Origin: Spongospora subterranea f. sp. subterranea
Taxonomy: Eukaryota > Endomyxa: Phytomyxea > Phytomyxea > Plasmodiophorida
Assembly (NCBI GenBank): GCA_049724395.1
Contig: JAUGWO010000139.1
Coordinates: 1-64,000 of the forward strand
Length of the DNA stretch: 64,000 nucleotides
Reading direction: 5' to 3'
In this document: in pieces, positions 24,129 through 35,224 of the stretch
How positions within the stretch are numbered: position 1 is the first letter of the stretch
Layout: each line of letters begins with the position of its first letter
Program-made: the position numbers and the translations under genes
The notes under the pieces: generated by a model
The model's input: only the letters and a program-made list of their open reading frames with translations
The model's database searches: none
What the model was told of the DNA's origin: nothing

Positions 24129-24169
24129 AGTATTGTCGGATTCGGTGTCGCCTTCATGACGATCTTCAA

Positions 24170-25004
24170 CCAATACTTCGTTCGAGTTCCCTACGTCACC
24201 GCGTCTGACGTACGCATCCGGTAAACGAACAAACCATTTTCCTGGTTATCAGGCCGGACCCATCTTAGTTTTTGGATTTCATCAAACCGTCATAATATAT
24301 GCCACTTTGCTCCACAATCACAGTTCCCGTAAATGGCAGCCTTTGGAAAAAATGATTGCTCCTGAGAAGTACTCAATCGAACCGAATCGAACAGTTCGCG
24401 GCATATTGGCAGCGTTGAAGACGCCGTATACAAATGGCAGATCAAGAACTAATGGCGCGGATTCCAGCTCATGGGTTTCAGTCAAAATGTCGCCCCTGCA
24501 TTCCCAAATTGGATCGTCCTGGATCACTTCTCCAGCTGGGTCAAGTGGTTAAGGGCGGAGTGTTTCTGTTCACTGTTGATGTGCTGTCGATTACCCACCC
24601 CTGATCGGATTGTCCAAAAAACGTTCGATGGATTCCTTGACAGGAATCTTGTTGCTTATAAAGAGCTCGCTTCTTCTTAACCTGCGACTAAATTTCGGTT
24701 CAACGCAAAATACGAAAGCCAATCTTGAAGATGCTTGGGACATAGTCTTGGAAGCGTTCTTCCATCGATCCATATAGTGTCGTCACCAGTCGAATGACTT
24801 GTCGATCGTGGCCAGTCATAACGTGCTCTGTCGTAAGTTTCTGCATCGATTGATCTCAAGCAAGAAAGTAAGAGGGGCTCTTGCTCTGGAATAACTATAA
24901 CCCGAAACCTCGGCAACAGATACACATGAAATAAAATAGAGTGGTTAGCGCAAATACAAACACGCTCTGCCTCGCAAACTACTCTAGGTTTTTTCATGTA
25001 CGAT
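24170..25004. other. No assignable gene
   Basis: Open frames of 60-106 codons lie on both strands. The longest is on the minus strand at 24677-24997 (starts MKKPRVVCEAERVCICANHS). None shows a recognisable domain. The stretch lies inside the outer inverted repeat and may be cargo of that element. Confidence 0.3.
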
Positions 25005-25715
25005 ATGGAGGGTCAGCATTTGTTTTAAACTTGCTCGAACATGTAAATATTATGTAAACAACATTCCTTCAACAAACGCAAAATAGATGAATGAAACACT
25101 TAGAATCATTTTAGTTATGACTTTGTTCATCCATCGCTTATAAATAAAGTGACTTGGGTACTTGGAATATTTCCGAAGTACTCGCAGTGCGTTTGATGTT
25201 GACGCTTTTGAAAAAGACGTCTCCCCAAAACCGCGTGCATTTCGGAGTTCAACGACTTCATCGCGGATTCGGGATCAATCGTCTCAGAAGAAGACTCGGA
25301 AGAAACTGCATTTGAGAAGTCGCTGCTTCGCTCGCTTGTACGAAACGATGAGGATTCAGGGCCAGACGTAGCTAAAACTGCGACAGGTCGCAGGAGACGA
25401 CCTCACGTACCAGCGACTGGAAAATAAATTGCCCCGCTATCGACCGGTTTTAAATTCTCAAAATCAGCAATGTAGTTACGGTCATTTAGCGAGTTTGTTT
25501 CGTAGAATGGCCCAGTCATTGATTTTGGCGTGGCGAATATGTCCTGTAATAATTGGCAATCGGTGCCGGTAACGCAACCATGTTATGTTACCGGCACAGG
25601 ACTTGACTCAGCGCTGTGTGAGATAATTGACCATCATGCACTAGACACGGCATGCAAAAACTCAGCCGACCTGAATGGTGTTCTGGGGTCATTCCGAATT
25701 TCTGTTTGACTTGTG

Positions 25716-27560
25716 ATGGCGAATTGTGCTGTGATCATCATCATCATCATCGCCCTGCTCAACATCGGTGCGTCTTACGGACAAGCTAATGAGCGACAAG
25801 CCGCTGGATTGCCGCCATTGCCAACCGTAAAACCCACACCGACAACTGCTCCAAAGCCGCTGATCAAAATTCCTCCTTTTACCTCGGTTGTTCACGTCAT
25901 CAACATCGTCCTGTGCCAACCATAGTAATTCAATAGCAGGATCTAACTCAACCACGGCACCTAAACCAACCAGTTCTCGTACTATATCGCCAACGTCGTC
26001 ATCCACTGTTCAGCCGTTGTCCCTCAGTAGTTCCACGTCGTCCCCATCGCAATTCACCGCGTCTCCTAGTCCGACGACATCCTTAAACCCAACCAATTTC
26101 ACCACCTCGCCCGCGACTTCATCTCCAGCCACTACTAATCGCACATCTTCACCTTCAACCCCGTCTTCTACAACTTCACCACGGTCATCTAGTTCTCCTC
26201 CATCTAACTCGTCTCGCCCCACTAATTCCCCTCCGTCTAACTCGTCTCGCCCAACCAGTTCCCCTTCATCTAACTCGTCTCGCCCGACAAGTTCCCCTCC
26301 GTCATCATCTCCATCCAATTCCTCTCGCCCATCATCATCTCCATCCAATTCCTCTCGCCCATCATCATCTCCATCCAATTCCTCTCGCCCATCATCACCT
26401 CCATCCAATTCCTCTCGCCCATCATCATCTCCATCCAATTCCTCTCGCCCATCATCATCTCCATCCAATTCTTCTCGCCCATCATCCCGTCCATCTACCT
26501 CTTCCCCGAAACCAGTCTCATCCACCACAGCACCCCATTCGTCATCTCCTATCAAACCAGTATCAATTCCAATACTTTCACCACCTCAGAACAGCACATG
26601 TGCTCAATCCTGCTCTCAAAGCAACGCTCATCTCCACACGATTACAGTTAACGGTACGATGATTGCCCACAATCCTGCTAAATGTCCCTGTCTCAACATG
26701 GAGCTGGAAACGGCAATGGTCGATGCGATCAGTGGCCCTGGCGCTACAGGCCGACCCGATCCAGGAGCACCCGATCTCCAGATGGATCATTTGGCCATTA
26801 CCGATAATATCAACCAGCTACAGAACGTGTCGAACCCATTCGTCGACGATGAAACCGCCACCTTCTACACGATTACGTTCAACCTAACATCAGAGCGCAC
26901 GAGATTGTTCTCCCCGATTGTGTGTGCCAGCCACAGCGAGCCGGGTGCACTATATTCGCTAGGAGCGCTATCCAGCCCAAGGTATCCCGTCCCATCTGGC
27001 GTTCTAATCTCTGTGTCTAAATAGTTCAAAACAGGATTCGAGATCATGATGGAATATGCGGTGCCAAACTACGCGGTGAAAGAGTTGAACGATCTGGCCG
27101 TTCGTCATCAGGTCGGTCAGATCAGTTTATCTGGCGGATATATGGTCCTGTCCCCTGATATTATCGCCATAAACATGACCGCATCCCGTCGATTCCCATT
27201 GGTATTCTCAGTTCGCCATTCGGTCAGCCCCATCGGTTCTAACCTCCGCCCTGAACCCAGATCTCATGCGCCACCATGTTGTACCCCAGTCCCGACTTCT
27301 TCACCGGCTTCAACGACCTTGACATGTTCTCGCCGTCCGGCGGGCAATGCTATGAGAGCATCGTCCTGAACCTGCCAGGGCTTGATGCCGGCACCGACGG
27401 CGGCCAGACGTAAATATGCCCATCGTCTCTCGTCTCGAAAACTCACCACATAACTGTACTCAGATTCAACACGACAAACGTGCCGATATATCCAACACCG
27501 ATCGCGCCGATTGCGCCAACAATGACCGGAATCGGATCCGTTGAAATCAGACAGCAATAG
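25716..27560 (+). CDS. Secreted mucin-like protein with C-terminal spondin domain
   Basis: The start MANCAVIIIIIIALLNIGASYG is a signal peptide. A long Ser/Thr/Pro-rich stalk follows, with 30-bp repeats encoding SPSNSSRPSS at about 26290-26490. The C-terminal part matches a spondin_N domain: an ATFYTITFNLTSERT strand, FSPIVCASHSE, YPSPDFFTGFNDLD and LPGLDAGTDGG, all in family order. Supported downstream exons are 27043-27201, 27261-27409 and 27464-27560, with introns of 59 and 54 nt in agreeing phases. Two junctions are unresolved: one between the signal-peptide exon and the stalk (25.8-25.93 kb) and one around 27.0 kb. Spondin domains occur in extracellular matrix and cell-surface proteins, so an adhesive surface role is likely. 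The stalk is probably heavily O-glycosylated. Confidence 0.75.
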
Positions 27561-27761
27561 GATCACGATGGAGACGAACAATGATCCAACAACGGTGCCC
27601 AAACCCAATGACCTTTTAGATAAAAAGTTGCCAATACCCTGTACAATTTTCTCTCAAACCCGATTTCATCTCATTCGATGGAAAAATCCAGATTTTCTTC
27701 GACATTTTCGAGTACTTGAAATGACCCTGAACAGATAAACTGTGTTCGCCCCGATATTCTT

Positions 27762-30747
27762 ATGCACCGGCATGGGAAAAAACAGCACGTTCGCCTTCGA
27801 GCTGTTCGATTCACGAACAGCAATGACAACGGTGCCGTCGCCGCCGCGTCGACACTGGTGGCTGTCGAGGCGCGAACCGTCGCGTCGTACGCCGACGACG
27901 ACGACGAGTTCGCCGGCGCCAAGTTCCTGCTCGCCCATCTGGCGGCGTCGGGGGCGACGCAAACCGAGATGATCTTCCGCGCGGGCGGGTCGAATCCGCT
28001 GGCCGAACAGCTGTCGTGGAGTATCCTGGCTCGAAAGGGTACACGATGGCCTGAGATCGGCGAAAACGATATTCGCTGCTGAAATTGTTTTCGGCAGATG
28101 TCGACCTGGCGCCGTTCTCGATCGATACGGTTGCCATCGCCCTGAAACAGGTCCTGCGATCGCTACCGGTCCCTTTGATTCCGTTCTCGTCCGTTCTCGT
28201 CCAGATTCTACGTAAAAAATTCACGATCCGGTTCGGTTTTGTGACGTCCCCTGAATTTGAGTTCAAAAAGGAGATGATCCACCCGATGCAGTTCAGCGAT
28301 ATCGCGACGCGATCGGGGGACGTCTTCGGGCGGATCACCTGGAGTTCCTGTGAGTAAAACCCCCTTAACGTGGCCGTGTTCAGTAAGTGGTTCAGGCGAC
28401 TGAATCTTTTAGGGCCGATCTGATACGATTGCTGAGCGATGTCGCCATCGCCGAGAACATCACGAAAGTGTCGGCCAGGCACCTGTCCGATATGTTCGGG
28501 ACGTGTCTCATGCGGAACTCACCGGATTCCGACCCGGTCGACGACCGGAAATCGTTCAGCCAAGTCGTCGAGTTCCTGATCCATCACTGGGACGAGATCG
28601 TCGCCGAACTGGAGATCGACGGTTCCCGGAAAGGAGATGGAGCCGGACCAGGGCGATTATCGCGAACGGGTTCGACCTGCCAGGAATATTATCGTGAGAT
28701 TATCGCGACGGAATCGGGGGGCACCGGTTCGGGAGACGTCAACGGATCCGCCGGAATGGGATCCGCCGGATATTCCAACGCAACCCGTCGCCCGACAAGA
28801 AGCTCAAAGGACGAGGTTGGCGAAAACAAGGTCGTCGCCAGGTAATTCGGGTGTCGACCTAGGGGGAGCGATTAACGGGGGGTGTTGATTTAGGATTGAA
28901 GCCGCGAGATCCGTCCCATGGACCAAGCGAACGACCCAGCCTGAAACCGGAGTCGGTCCGATATCGGGAAGATCATCGCGTGGCCAAGACCAGCCAGATC
29001 CTCGAGGCGAACGCCCGCAAACAGGAGCTGCGGTTCCTGCGGGAGCAGACCCAGACCGAGAGCCTGCTCAAGTTCCGGCGAAGCTGTGCGAATCCGCCGT
29101 ATCCGCCCGATACGACGCCACCGGACCCGCCCAGAACCGAGGACGTTCCACAGATCGATCAATCCGAAGGAGGAACTCAACGATTGACGGTGACGGAAAA
29201 CGGGAGATCGCGTCTGAGGACCAACCTGTCGATCCAGTCGCTGCAAACTGACGACGACGACGACGTCCACGAAGGGCCGGTCGATGGTGGTATGGAGGCG
29301 GCGGGAGGGCGTCTGAAACCCCCGGAATTGCAGATCGAACCGGATCGGAACGGGTCGCGATCGTCGTCGATCGAGTCGCTGGTGGCGTCGCCGGTCGAGC
29401 GCGCCGAACCGGAGCGAACCTCGTCCTGGTGGCACGACGCCAATCGCCTACGGCAGAGCGCGCCCCAGCTGAGTTTGACGCCGAACGATATCGACATCAT
29501 GGCGGGTTTCGCCCAGTTCATCGAGCCGGACCCGATTTCGTCGGAAGCGCCCCCGTCCAACGACGACAACGATTCGATCGCGTCGTCGATTGAGAATACG
29601 CCACGAGGTCTAGTCAGTCCCATGTTCAGGAACGTCCGCTTCGCCGACCAGCCAACCGAGACGACAGCGCCAGAACCCGACCCGATTGCCGTTCCCGATG
29701 AACTCAACCCGAAACCGGAACCCGATCCGGCAACAGGTGAAGGTGCAACGGAAGATAACGGCGAATTCGTGGATTGAACGACAACAGCAAGCGATTGTCA
29801 AGAAGTTGGCGGGACCGGCCGACTCAACGGCGTATAAACCTGAGATTTCCACAAAATCGATCAGAGCGCCAGGGGGGATCATCAGACGGAAAGCGCCCGT
29901 GTCGAAGTTCCGGCGAATGTTCGAGCAGAAGGCGCTGGGGATTGAAAATACCGACGAGGACGTGATGATCGAGGCGCGCGAGCTGGCCATCCGGCACCAC
30001 CCGGCCCCGGTAATCGCCAAGAAGGGGAACTGGCACGAGGAACAGGCCAGGAACGTGGCGATAACCGATCACCCGCGCTATATCGATCGGTTCCAGAGCG
30101 GGTTCCAGAGCCCGAGCGCGCCGTTGACCGAGCGGCTGGTTCGATCGCCATCCGCCAGGCGAGCGTCCGATTCCGGAAACTCCTGGAGCACCAACTCGGA
30201 CGCCGAACAGGAATCAACGCCGTCGGCTGCCGAGATCGTTCCCGCTCCCGTTCGGAAACTGTCAATCTCGCGAGTGAACGCCCTGAAGAACCAGTTGGCG
30301 CATCGGGCGCTGAGTGTCGAGCAGACGCCGCCCGCCGTCCAGCGGGCGCTATCCGCTTCCGCCGAGCTCGAGCTTCAGCGGTCCCAGGCGCAGAAGACGG
30401 CGCTAAAGCGGGCGTCACAGATCGTGGCCGCCGGGCTCCCGTCGGGATTCTACCGGATACAGAGCGCCAGACGGAGGGATATTCGAGGGGGACGAACGGC
30501 CAGAACCTCGTCGATCGGGGGCGGCAGTCAATCGGAGGAGAGCGATGGGGGGACGATGACGGCCAGATCCATTCGCAGACCGAGGATGAGCGGGTCGGTG
30601 TTCGCCAAGCGACTGTCGACGTCGTCGTCGGCCGATAGTCCAACGCACGAGATGTCCGGCCCAGAGCTAACCCCATTGTCGCTGGCGCCATTGTTTCCAT
30701 CTGGACCGAACCAATCTGCCACCTCTTCATCTAATATCATATTATAA
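27762..30747 (+). CDS. RhoGAP-domain protein
   Basis: A GTPase-activating protein for Rho-family GTPases. The domain starts around EMIFRAGGSNPLAEQL, which supplies the arginine finger in the FR. It continues through IALKQVLRSLPVPLIPFSS after an intron that ends near 28096, and closes with ITKVSARHLSDMFGTCLMR and FLIHHWDEI. A long, GC-rich, low-complexity C-terminal region follows (Asp/Pro/Ser-rich, then Arg/Ser/Ala-rich) and ends SATSSSNIIL at 30747. It includes the charged stretch KFRRMFEQKALG. A splice near 29.73-29.79 kb joins the two large tail exons. The first in-frame ATG I can support is at 27762. Exon borders between 28.2 and 28.9 kb are uncertain. GC content is clearly higher than in the flanks. 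Confidence 0.75.
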
Positions 30748-31252
30748 AACCCCCTTTCTAATCGTTGTCGTGATTGGAGACCCAAACTCGATGTTCAGGA
30801 AACGCAGAAAGGTTTCTGAAATCGCTAATCAATGTTGTCGAGGGCGGCTGGAAGACACTTAAATGGGTTCTGGCGTCATCCCATCAGGATTAGGAGGAGG
30901 CCATAAACGGTGACCAGTCGCGTATTGGCCCATGAGCGATGACCAGTATTAACGGATACGATATGATTCCAAGTCCCGACTAGATCGTGATTTATCGGAA
31001 TATATATATTCGAGGGCGGAACAGATATCGATGAGGAAGGTATCGCTTAATACCGATCAGGTTTCCATTGACCCCGTCAGGAAAAGGATTCCTAACAATG
31101 ACCACAGCAATGTCAAAAATTCCTTCCAGTTTATGACATTGTGACGATCGCGTTTTTGCCAAGTTTGGCCATGGCCGTGGCGCAATCCCGACCGTCATTC
31201 ACGATACACATATATCCACCCCCGCCAGCTGACGACCATGGTTTTGGGTTAG
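30748..31252. other. Intergenic
   Basis: About 500 bp with no coding signal. It separates two plus-strand genes and should contain the 3' end of the RhoGAP gene and the promoter of the next. An AT-rich TATATATAT run near 31001-31008 is the only notable feature. Confidence 0.4.
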
Positions 31253-32671
31253 ATGACGAGGCGGCCCTCATGGACGAGGGTCGGCGATATCACTGATCTG
31301 GCCAGAACAATCATGGGCGGTGATCTCGATCAGCTGAATCAATTGCGGAAATCGCTGACGGATTGGCCCGTTTATCGTCGGGGTAATGTTCGTCAATCGA
31401 ACAGATTCCCCGTGTCTCGTCAACTGGGGGCGTTCAACAGCATCGTTGACAATGTAATTCAGGTCGTATCAGAGTTGGTTGTAGGCGCCGCTGAATGTTG
31501 TACCTTCGATAACAGGCGAACCGATTGTGTTCGGGTATCTGGCCTGATCGCCATCGTCGACTTAATCTGTCGTATATCGTCGTCAACCGATCCATGTCTG
31601 CTCACCCTGGTCGTCTCACTACCGGGTTGGAATATTGTTCCCAACAACGGGCGCTTCCGATGTGTACTGAGACCCCTGTTTTTTCAGGCGAGCTTCTCAG
31701 AGAAGCGCTGTCCTCGCTGTCGCCGCCGGCCAGATCGGTCATGATTGACGCCATTGTATTGCACTCTCCGCAACTCACCACAGAATTGGAAGAGTTCATC
31801 GTGAAAATTCCTTGTGAACCTGCTCTGCCGGTCATCTCGTCCACAACTGAATCATTACATTTACCGAATTCTGGAGATTGGGCCCATCGCTTGGCGTCGG
31901 CGCCGATCAACGAGATCTACGACGCTCTTTTAGAGATCGCGTCACGATGCACTGACGACGTATTATTCGACGCTGGTCTCGACACGCTCTTCCTGCATTG
32001 CAGCAATGCGCTTCTCAATACGTTGAATCTATGGAATATCAGGGGAACCAGGTTCTCACAAACACGACACCCTCTGTTCCAATCGCTTTTATTGACACAC
32101 AGCTCGTTTTGACACAGAGCCCGTTTACGAGAATCAGGTCTGTTAGTGGCTCCTCCATTTCGTCTGTTGGCGGCGCTTGGTCTAGCTGAAGATTCCAGAT
32201 TAGACGCCGCCGGGTCCCTGTTCAAAAAAGCCAAGCGCCGCTCGTCATGTAATTCGATTCTGATTTCGACTCGAAACCCTCTGAATATTGTTTACAGCGC
32301 TTCAAGTCTCGCTCATGGACGTGACCGTTGAGCTCGACGCGTTCGTTCGTTGCCGCCGACCTGGCGCTGACCTGTTGGAATTGGGCATCACCCTGGTCAC
32401 TGCCTTATCCAAGTCTCGCGATCCCCAGTCCTCAACCGCTCTGATCTCGGTCATATTCGTGCACGTTCCCAACCTCATATCTCCCGATTCGCTTCATGAA
32501 GCGCTCAGGTTCGCGGTTTCCGCTGTTGTCGCCGCTCTATTTCCCATTGTCGTTAACTCGTATCTTTCCAGAATATATCGAGGCTATGCGGGGGGCGTTA
32601 ATAATCTCAATCTAGGAAATGGGCTCTTTTTGCTGGAGAAGGAGCTTTCTAAATTCACATTAACTTTGTGA
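31253..32671 (+). CDS. Uncharacterised helical protein, four exons
   Basis: Exons 31253-31625, 31688-32051, 32118-32248 and 32298-32671, with introns of 62, 66 and 49 nt. The exon sum of 1242 nt is in frame and gives 413 residues. The protein is rich in Leu, Ala and Ser and looks all-helical, with HEAT/ARM-like stretches such as VMIDAIVLHSPQLTTELEEF and ALISVIFVHVPNLIS. No catalytic motif, signal peptide or clear membrane segment is visible. I do not recognise a family. It could be a scaffold or a transport-complex subunit. The phase agreement at all three introns makes the gene itself credible. It ends only 45 bp from the stop of UBE2S on the other strand. Confidence 0.65.
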
Positions 32672-32716
32672 TTTTGGTAAAAGGTCTTTGTCGATTGTTT
32701 AATTATACCAATAAAT

Positions 32717-33399
32717 CTATAGTCGTTTTATGCTGCGTTTTTGCTTCTTCTGCTGAACCATAGCGCCGGCGACAACGCCTTCGACGCCGCCGGGCGTGAT
32801 CGTTGCGGATTTGGGTGTGGCGTAGACCTTGGTGAACAAGCGCGCTCTGGCGGCGTAATCGTCGTAGCTGTCGAGCAGCATCTTACCTGCTTCTTCGTTC
32901 AGCGCCGACTCGGGATTTGGCTGAATCAGCAGGCAGCGAATAACGGAGAGGGTGTGCTGAATCCCTTGCGTTGGGCGCCAGTCCTTTTTCAACGCGTTCA
33001 CGCAAATCATCCCATCGCTGTGCACGTTCGGATGGAAGATTTTCGTGGCGAAAACGGCTAAGCTAATCGTTCAGAAAACCGGAAATGTCAAAGCATCGAA
33101 ATCGAGACCTTTAGGAGGATGGGCTGGATAATCATTGCCGAGAATCAACTTGCAATGGAATACGCCGCCGTAATATGGGGTCTCTTCGGGGCCTTTGATC
33201 TCGGCGTGGATTGTCGACATATTGTCGTCGTTGAGCTTGACCATGACCCCATCGTCCGACACGGTCTTGTTCAACGCTTGCAGCTCCCGCATCAGGCTGG
33301 AGATGACGGCCGGCGACAGATTCTCGTTCGCCTGTCACCAGAGATTTACCAAAAACGGCCGGGGCCGGAATCCGCATCCAAACACGATCCACCTACCAT
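32717..33399 (-). CDS. UBE2S: Ubiquitin-conjugating enzyme E2 S
   Basis: An E2 that extends Lys11-linked ubiquitin chains on substrates of the anaphase-promoting complex. Exons: 33399-33397 (only the ATG), 33331-33109 and 33057-32717, with introns of 65 and 51 nt, giving 188 residues. The UBC fold is clear: [16 protein letters not shown] at the start, EGP-like [18 protein letters not shown] with the HPN motif, and the catalytic cysteine in [28 protein letters not shown] and YAARARLFT follow the UBE2S subfamily closely. The C-terminus is Lys-rich and ends KRSIKRL, like the LRRL-type tail that docks human UBE2S on the APC/C. The one-codon first exon is odd, but it places the N-terminus exactly where the family expects it. 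Confidence 0.9.
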
Positions 33400-34397
33400 A
33401 GAGTCGGATCCCAATTCGAGAAATCACCGAGACCTGTTTTGGGTGAAGACGTACCCCTTGATCAATGGGTTGACCCGATTCTGTTGATCCCTGCCAATGA
33501 TATTCCCCAATGACGGCAATATGCGCGGGTAAAGTCACATCCGGCCAAGACGGTCACCCCCATGGCCCATCTCGGCCGGCTGATCCTCCTCTCGCGACCC
33601 GTCCTCACTACATACTGGCTCGGCCCAACCCCTGTTGGCCGTTACCAGTGTCGGGCGAGCGGCCGGGACACTGGTCAGTAACACCATCATGCAGTGGGGT
33701 ATCGTGGTACTGCTGCCTGCCGACGATTGGGGGTCAGTGCTGTTAATTGCAGGACGAGGTCGAGGGGATTACACTACGCCCATCGCCAAACGTCCTTGAA
33801 AAAACGTCCAAATGGCTAATTTATCATCGGTAGTGGAACGGGATTTCGGTGAGAAATTGCCAAATATTGCAATAAACGGAGCGTTTGTATTGATTCGGAC
33901 GGGGAGATTAGGAAGAAAGAGCGTTAGAAATTGAGGCAAAGGTTAATCTTCGTGGGATTCTGTCTCGGGTTTAGGGCTGTAATACTCCTTGTCGAAAAAC
34001 GTATATTTGTCGCCGTCTTTCCATGGAAACGCCTTTTTACGAATGTTCATATACCTGAGCCATATTCTTCTCAGTTCGATAGATACATTGAGAGACTATG
34101 CGATATAATTACGCAAAGTCTGGTTTCTCGTAATGGTCATGATGGTTCATATGTAGTTGATAGTTATAAACTCCAAATGCAGTGACAAGAGGAAATCCGA
34201 AAAACACGGTCAATCTCTTATACATGGCAGTCCCGCCTAAAAGCAATAAAACAATAATATTAGATGGGCGATATTCAGGCCATTAAACCAGATATACTGT
34301 CAATTTTGGCGCAGCTGAACATCAATGAACACAGCTCTTTGAGTTTCGTCATAACGGGACGAGTTTCCTAAAATAATAAGGTTCTACAGATATGAGA
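33400..34397. other. No confident gene
   Basis: The 33.53-33.78 kb part is GC-rich and open in two plus-strand frames (for example MAHLGRLILLSRPVLTTY near 33561 and TLVSNTIMQWGIVVLLPADD in another frame). A short spliced gene is possible, but no family is recognised and no convincing splice joins the two frames. From 33.8 to 34.4 kb I see nothing but AT-rich sequence. Confidence 0.35.
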
Positions 34398-34627
34398 GGA
34401 GACTGGGAGATGTGAATAAACAGGTGTACACCTCAATGTACAGTACCTATACGGTGGACCAGTCCCTCAACTGTAGAGGAGACTGAGACTAATGTACACG
34501 TCAGTGTACTGTATCTTTACAGTGGACCAGTCCCTCAACCGTAGGAGACTGAGAGAGGTGAGCAAACAGGTGTACACCTCAGTGTATTATATCTATACGG
34601 TGAACCAGTCCCTCCCTCAACCGTAGA
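34398..34627. repeat. Three-copy tandem repeat (units 66-84 bp) with GTGTAC palindromes
   Basis: Units starting GGAGACTGxGAG begin at 34398, 34478 and 34544. They share AGGTGTACACCTCAxTGTA (a 12-bp palindrome, intact in copies 1 and 3) and CGGTGxACCAGTCCCTC. The middle copy is about 14 bp shorter. No gene is attached. It may be part of an unrecognised LTR or a regulatory array. Confidence 0.8.
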
Positions 34628-35224
34628 GCGCCTCGCATTTGTTCGGAAATTGTTGTTGATATTCGAGACAAATCCATTTTTTTTTTTGTTCTTAGGAAGA
34701 AAAAACAGAAACATGGGAACTATCGATCAGATCTCAATTAACATATGCGATCATCAATCGTACTGGCCTCATAAAAACAGATTGTTTTTGCCCTTCGTAA
34801 GCCGTAAGGCCCGAAAGCGACTGCATACTTTCCTATATATATCCGATACCAAGCGGTTTTAATAATACTTCGAAATATTCTGGTGGAATAATAATTCGTC
34901 CTAGCATCTGCATCCAATACGCTATAAATCCTGCTTTTCGCAGACCAAGATCGATACCAAGTTAGCAGCGACTTGCGGGCGCCACGTTGTCAGCTTGGCC
35001 AAGGTGGGTTGATCGGAAGATTGTGACCTCTACCTGTTCACTATCTGTACACTTGCGTACTGTGTGCGGGTTGCGCTGCGCAGTGACTCATTGTCAGTGT
35101 GGACTGTCTGTGGATCGGCGGCCGGTTCAGAGATTGCACATCATTATTATTGGGGAGCGGTTCTATACACGACATCAGTTGAGGCGTCGGGCGTTTCGTA
35201 CCAACACTGTTTTGACTCAACATC
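34628..35224. other. No gene recognised
   Basis: AT-rich to 34.95 kb, then a GC-richer stretch with short overlapping open frames that may hold the 5' end of the next gene. No domain, RNA gene or repeat was recognised. Confidence 0.35.

Larger units (their letters stand above)
21899..25223. repeat. Outer inverted repeat, arms 21899-22109 and 25005-25223
   Basis: About 210-bp arms in opposite orientation. The outer edges are GAGACGTCTCTTTCAAAAGCG on the left and CGCTTTTGAAAAAGACGTCTC on the right. The inner edges meet at TTTAAAACAAATG...CCCTCCA. The 2.9 kb between the arms holds the inner palindrome (22355-23405) and a smaller inverted pair. The layout resembles the long terminal inverted repeats of a MULE-type or foldback DNA element. 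No transposase and no clear target-site duplication could be seen. Confidence 0.7.

Noticed and set aside
26010-26555. A long minus-strand open frame rich in Asp, Glu and Gly, opposite the mucin stalk.
   Set aside because: It is the complement of the Ser/Pro repeat tract and exists only because of the repeat; the plus strand has the signal peptide and domain.
28890-29435. Long minus-strand frames opposite the RhoGAP tail (also 29177-29707 and 29882-30730).
   Set aside because: GC-rich DNA gives few stops; the Arg/Ser/Pro composition is that of antisense translation and no domain is visible.
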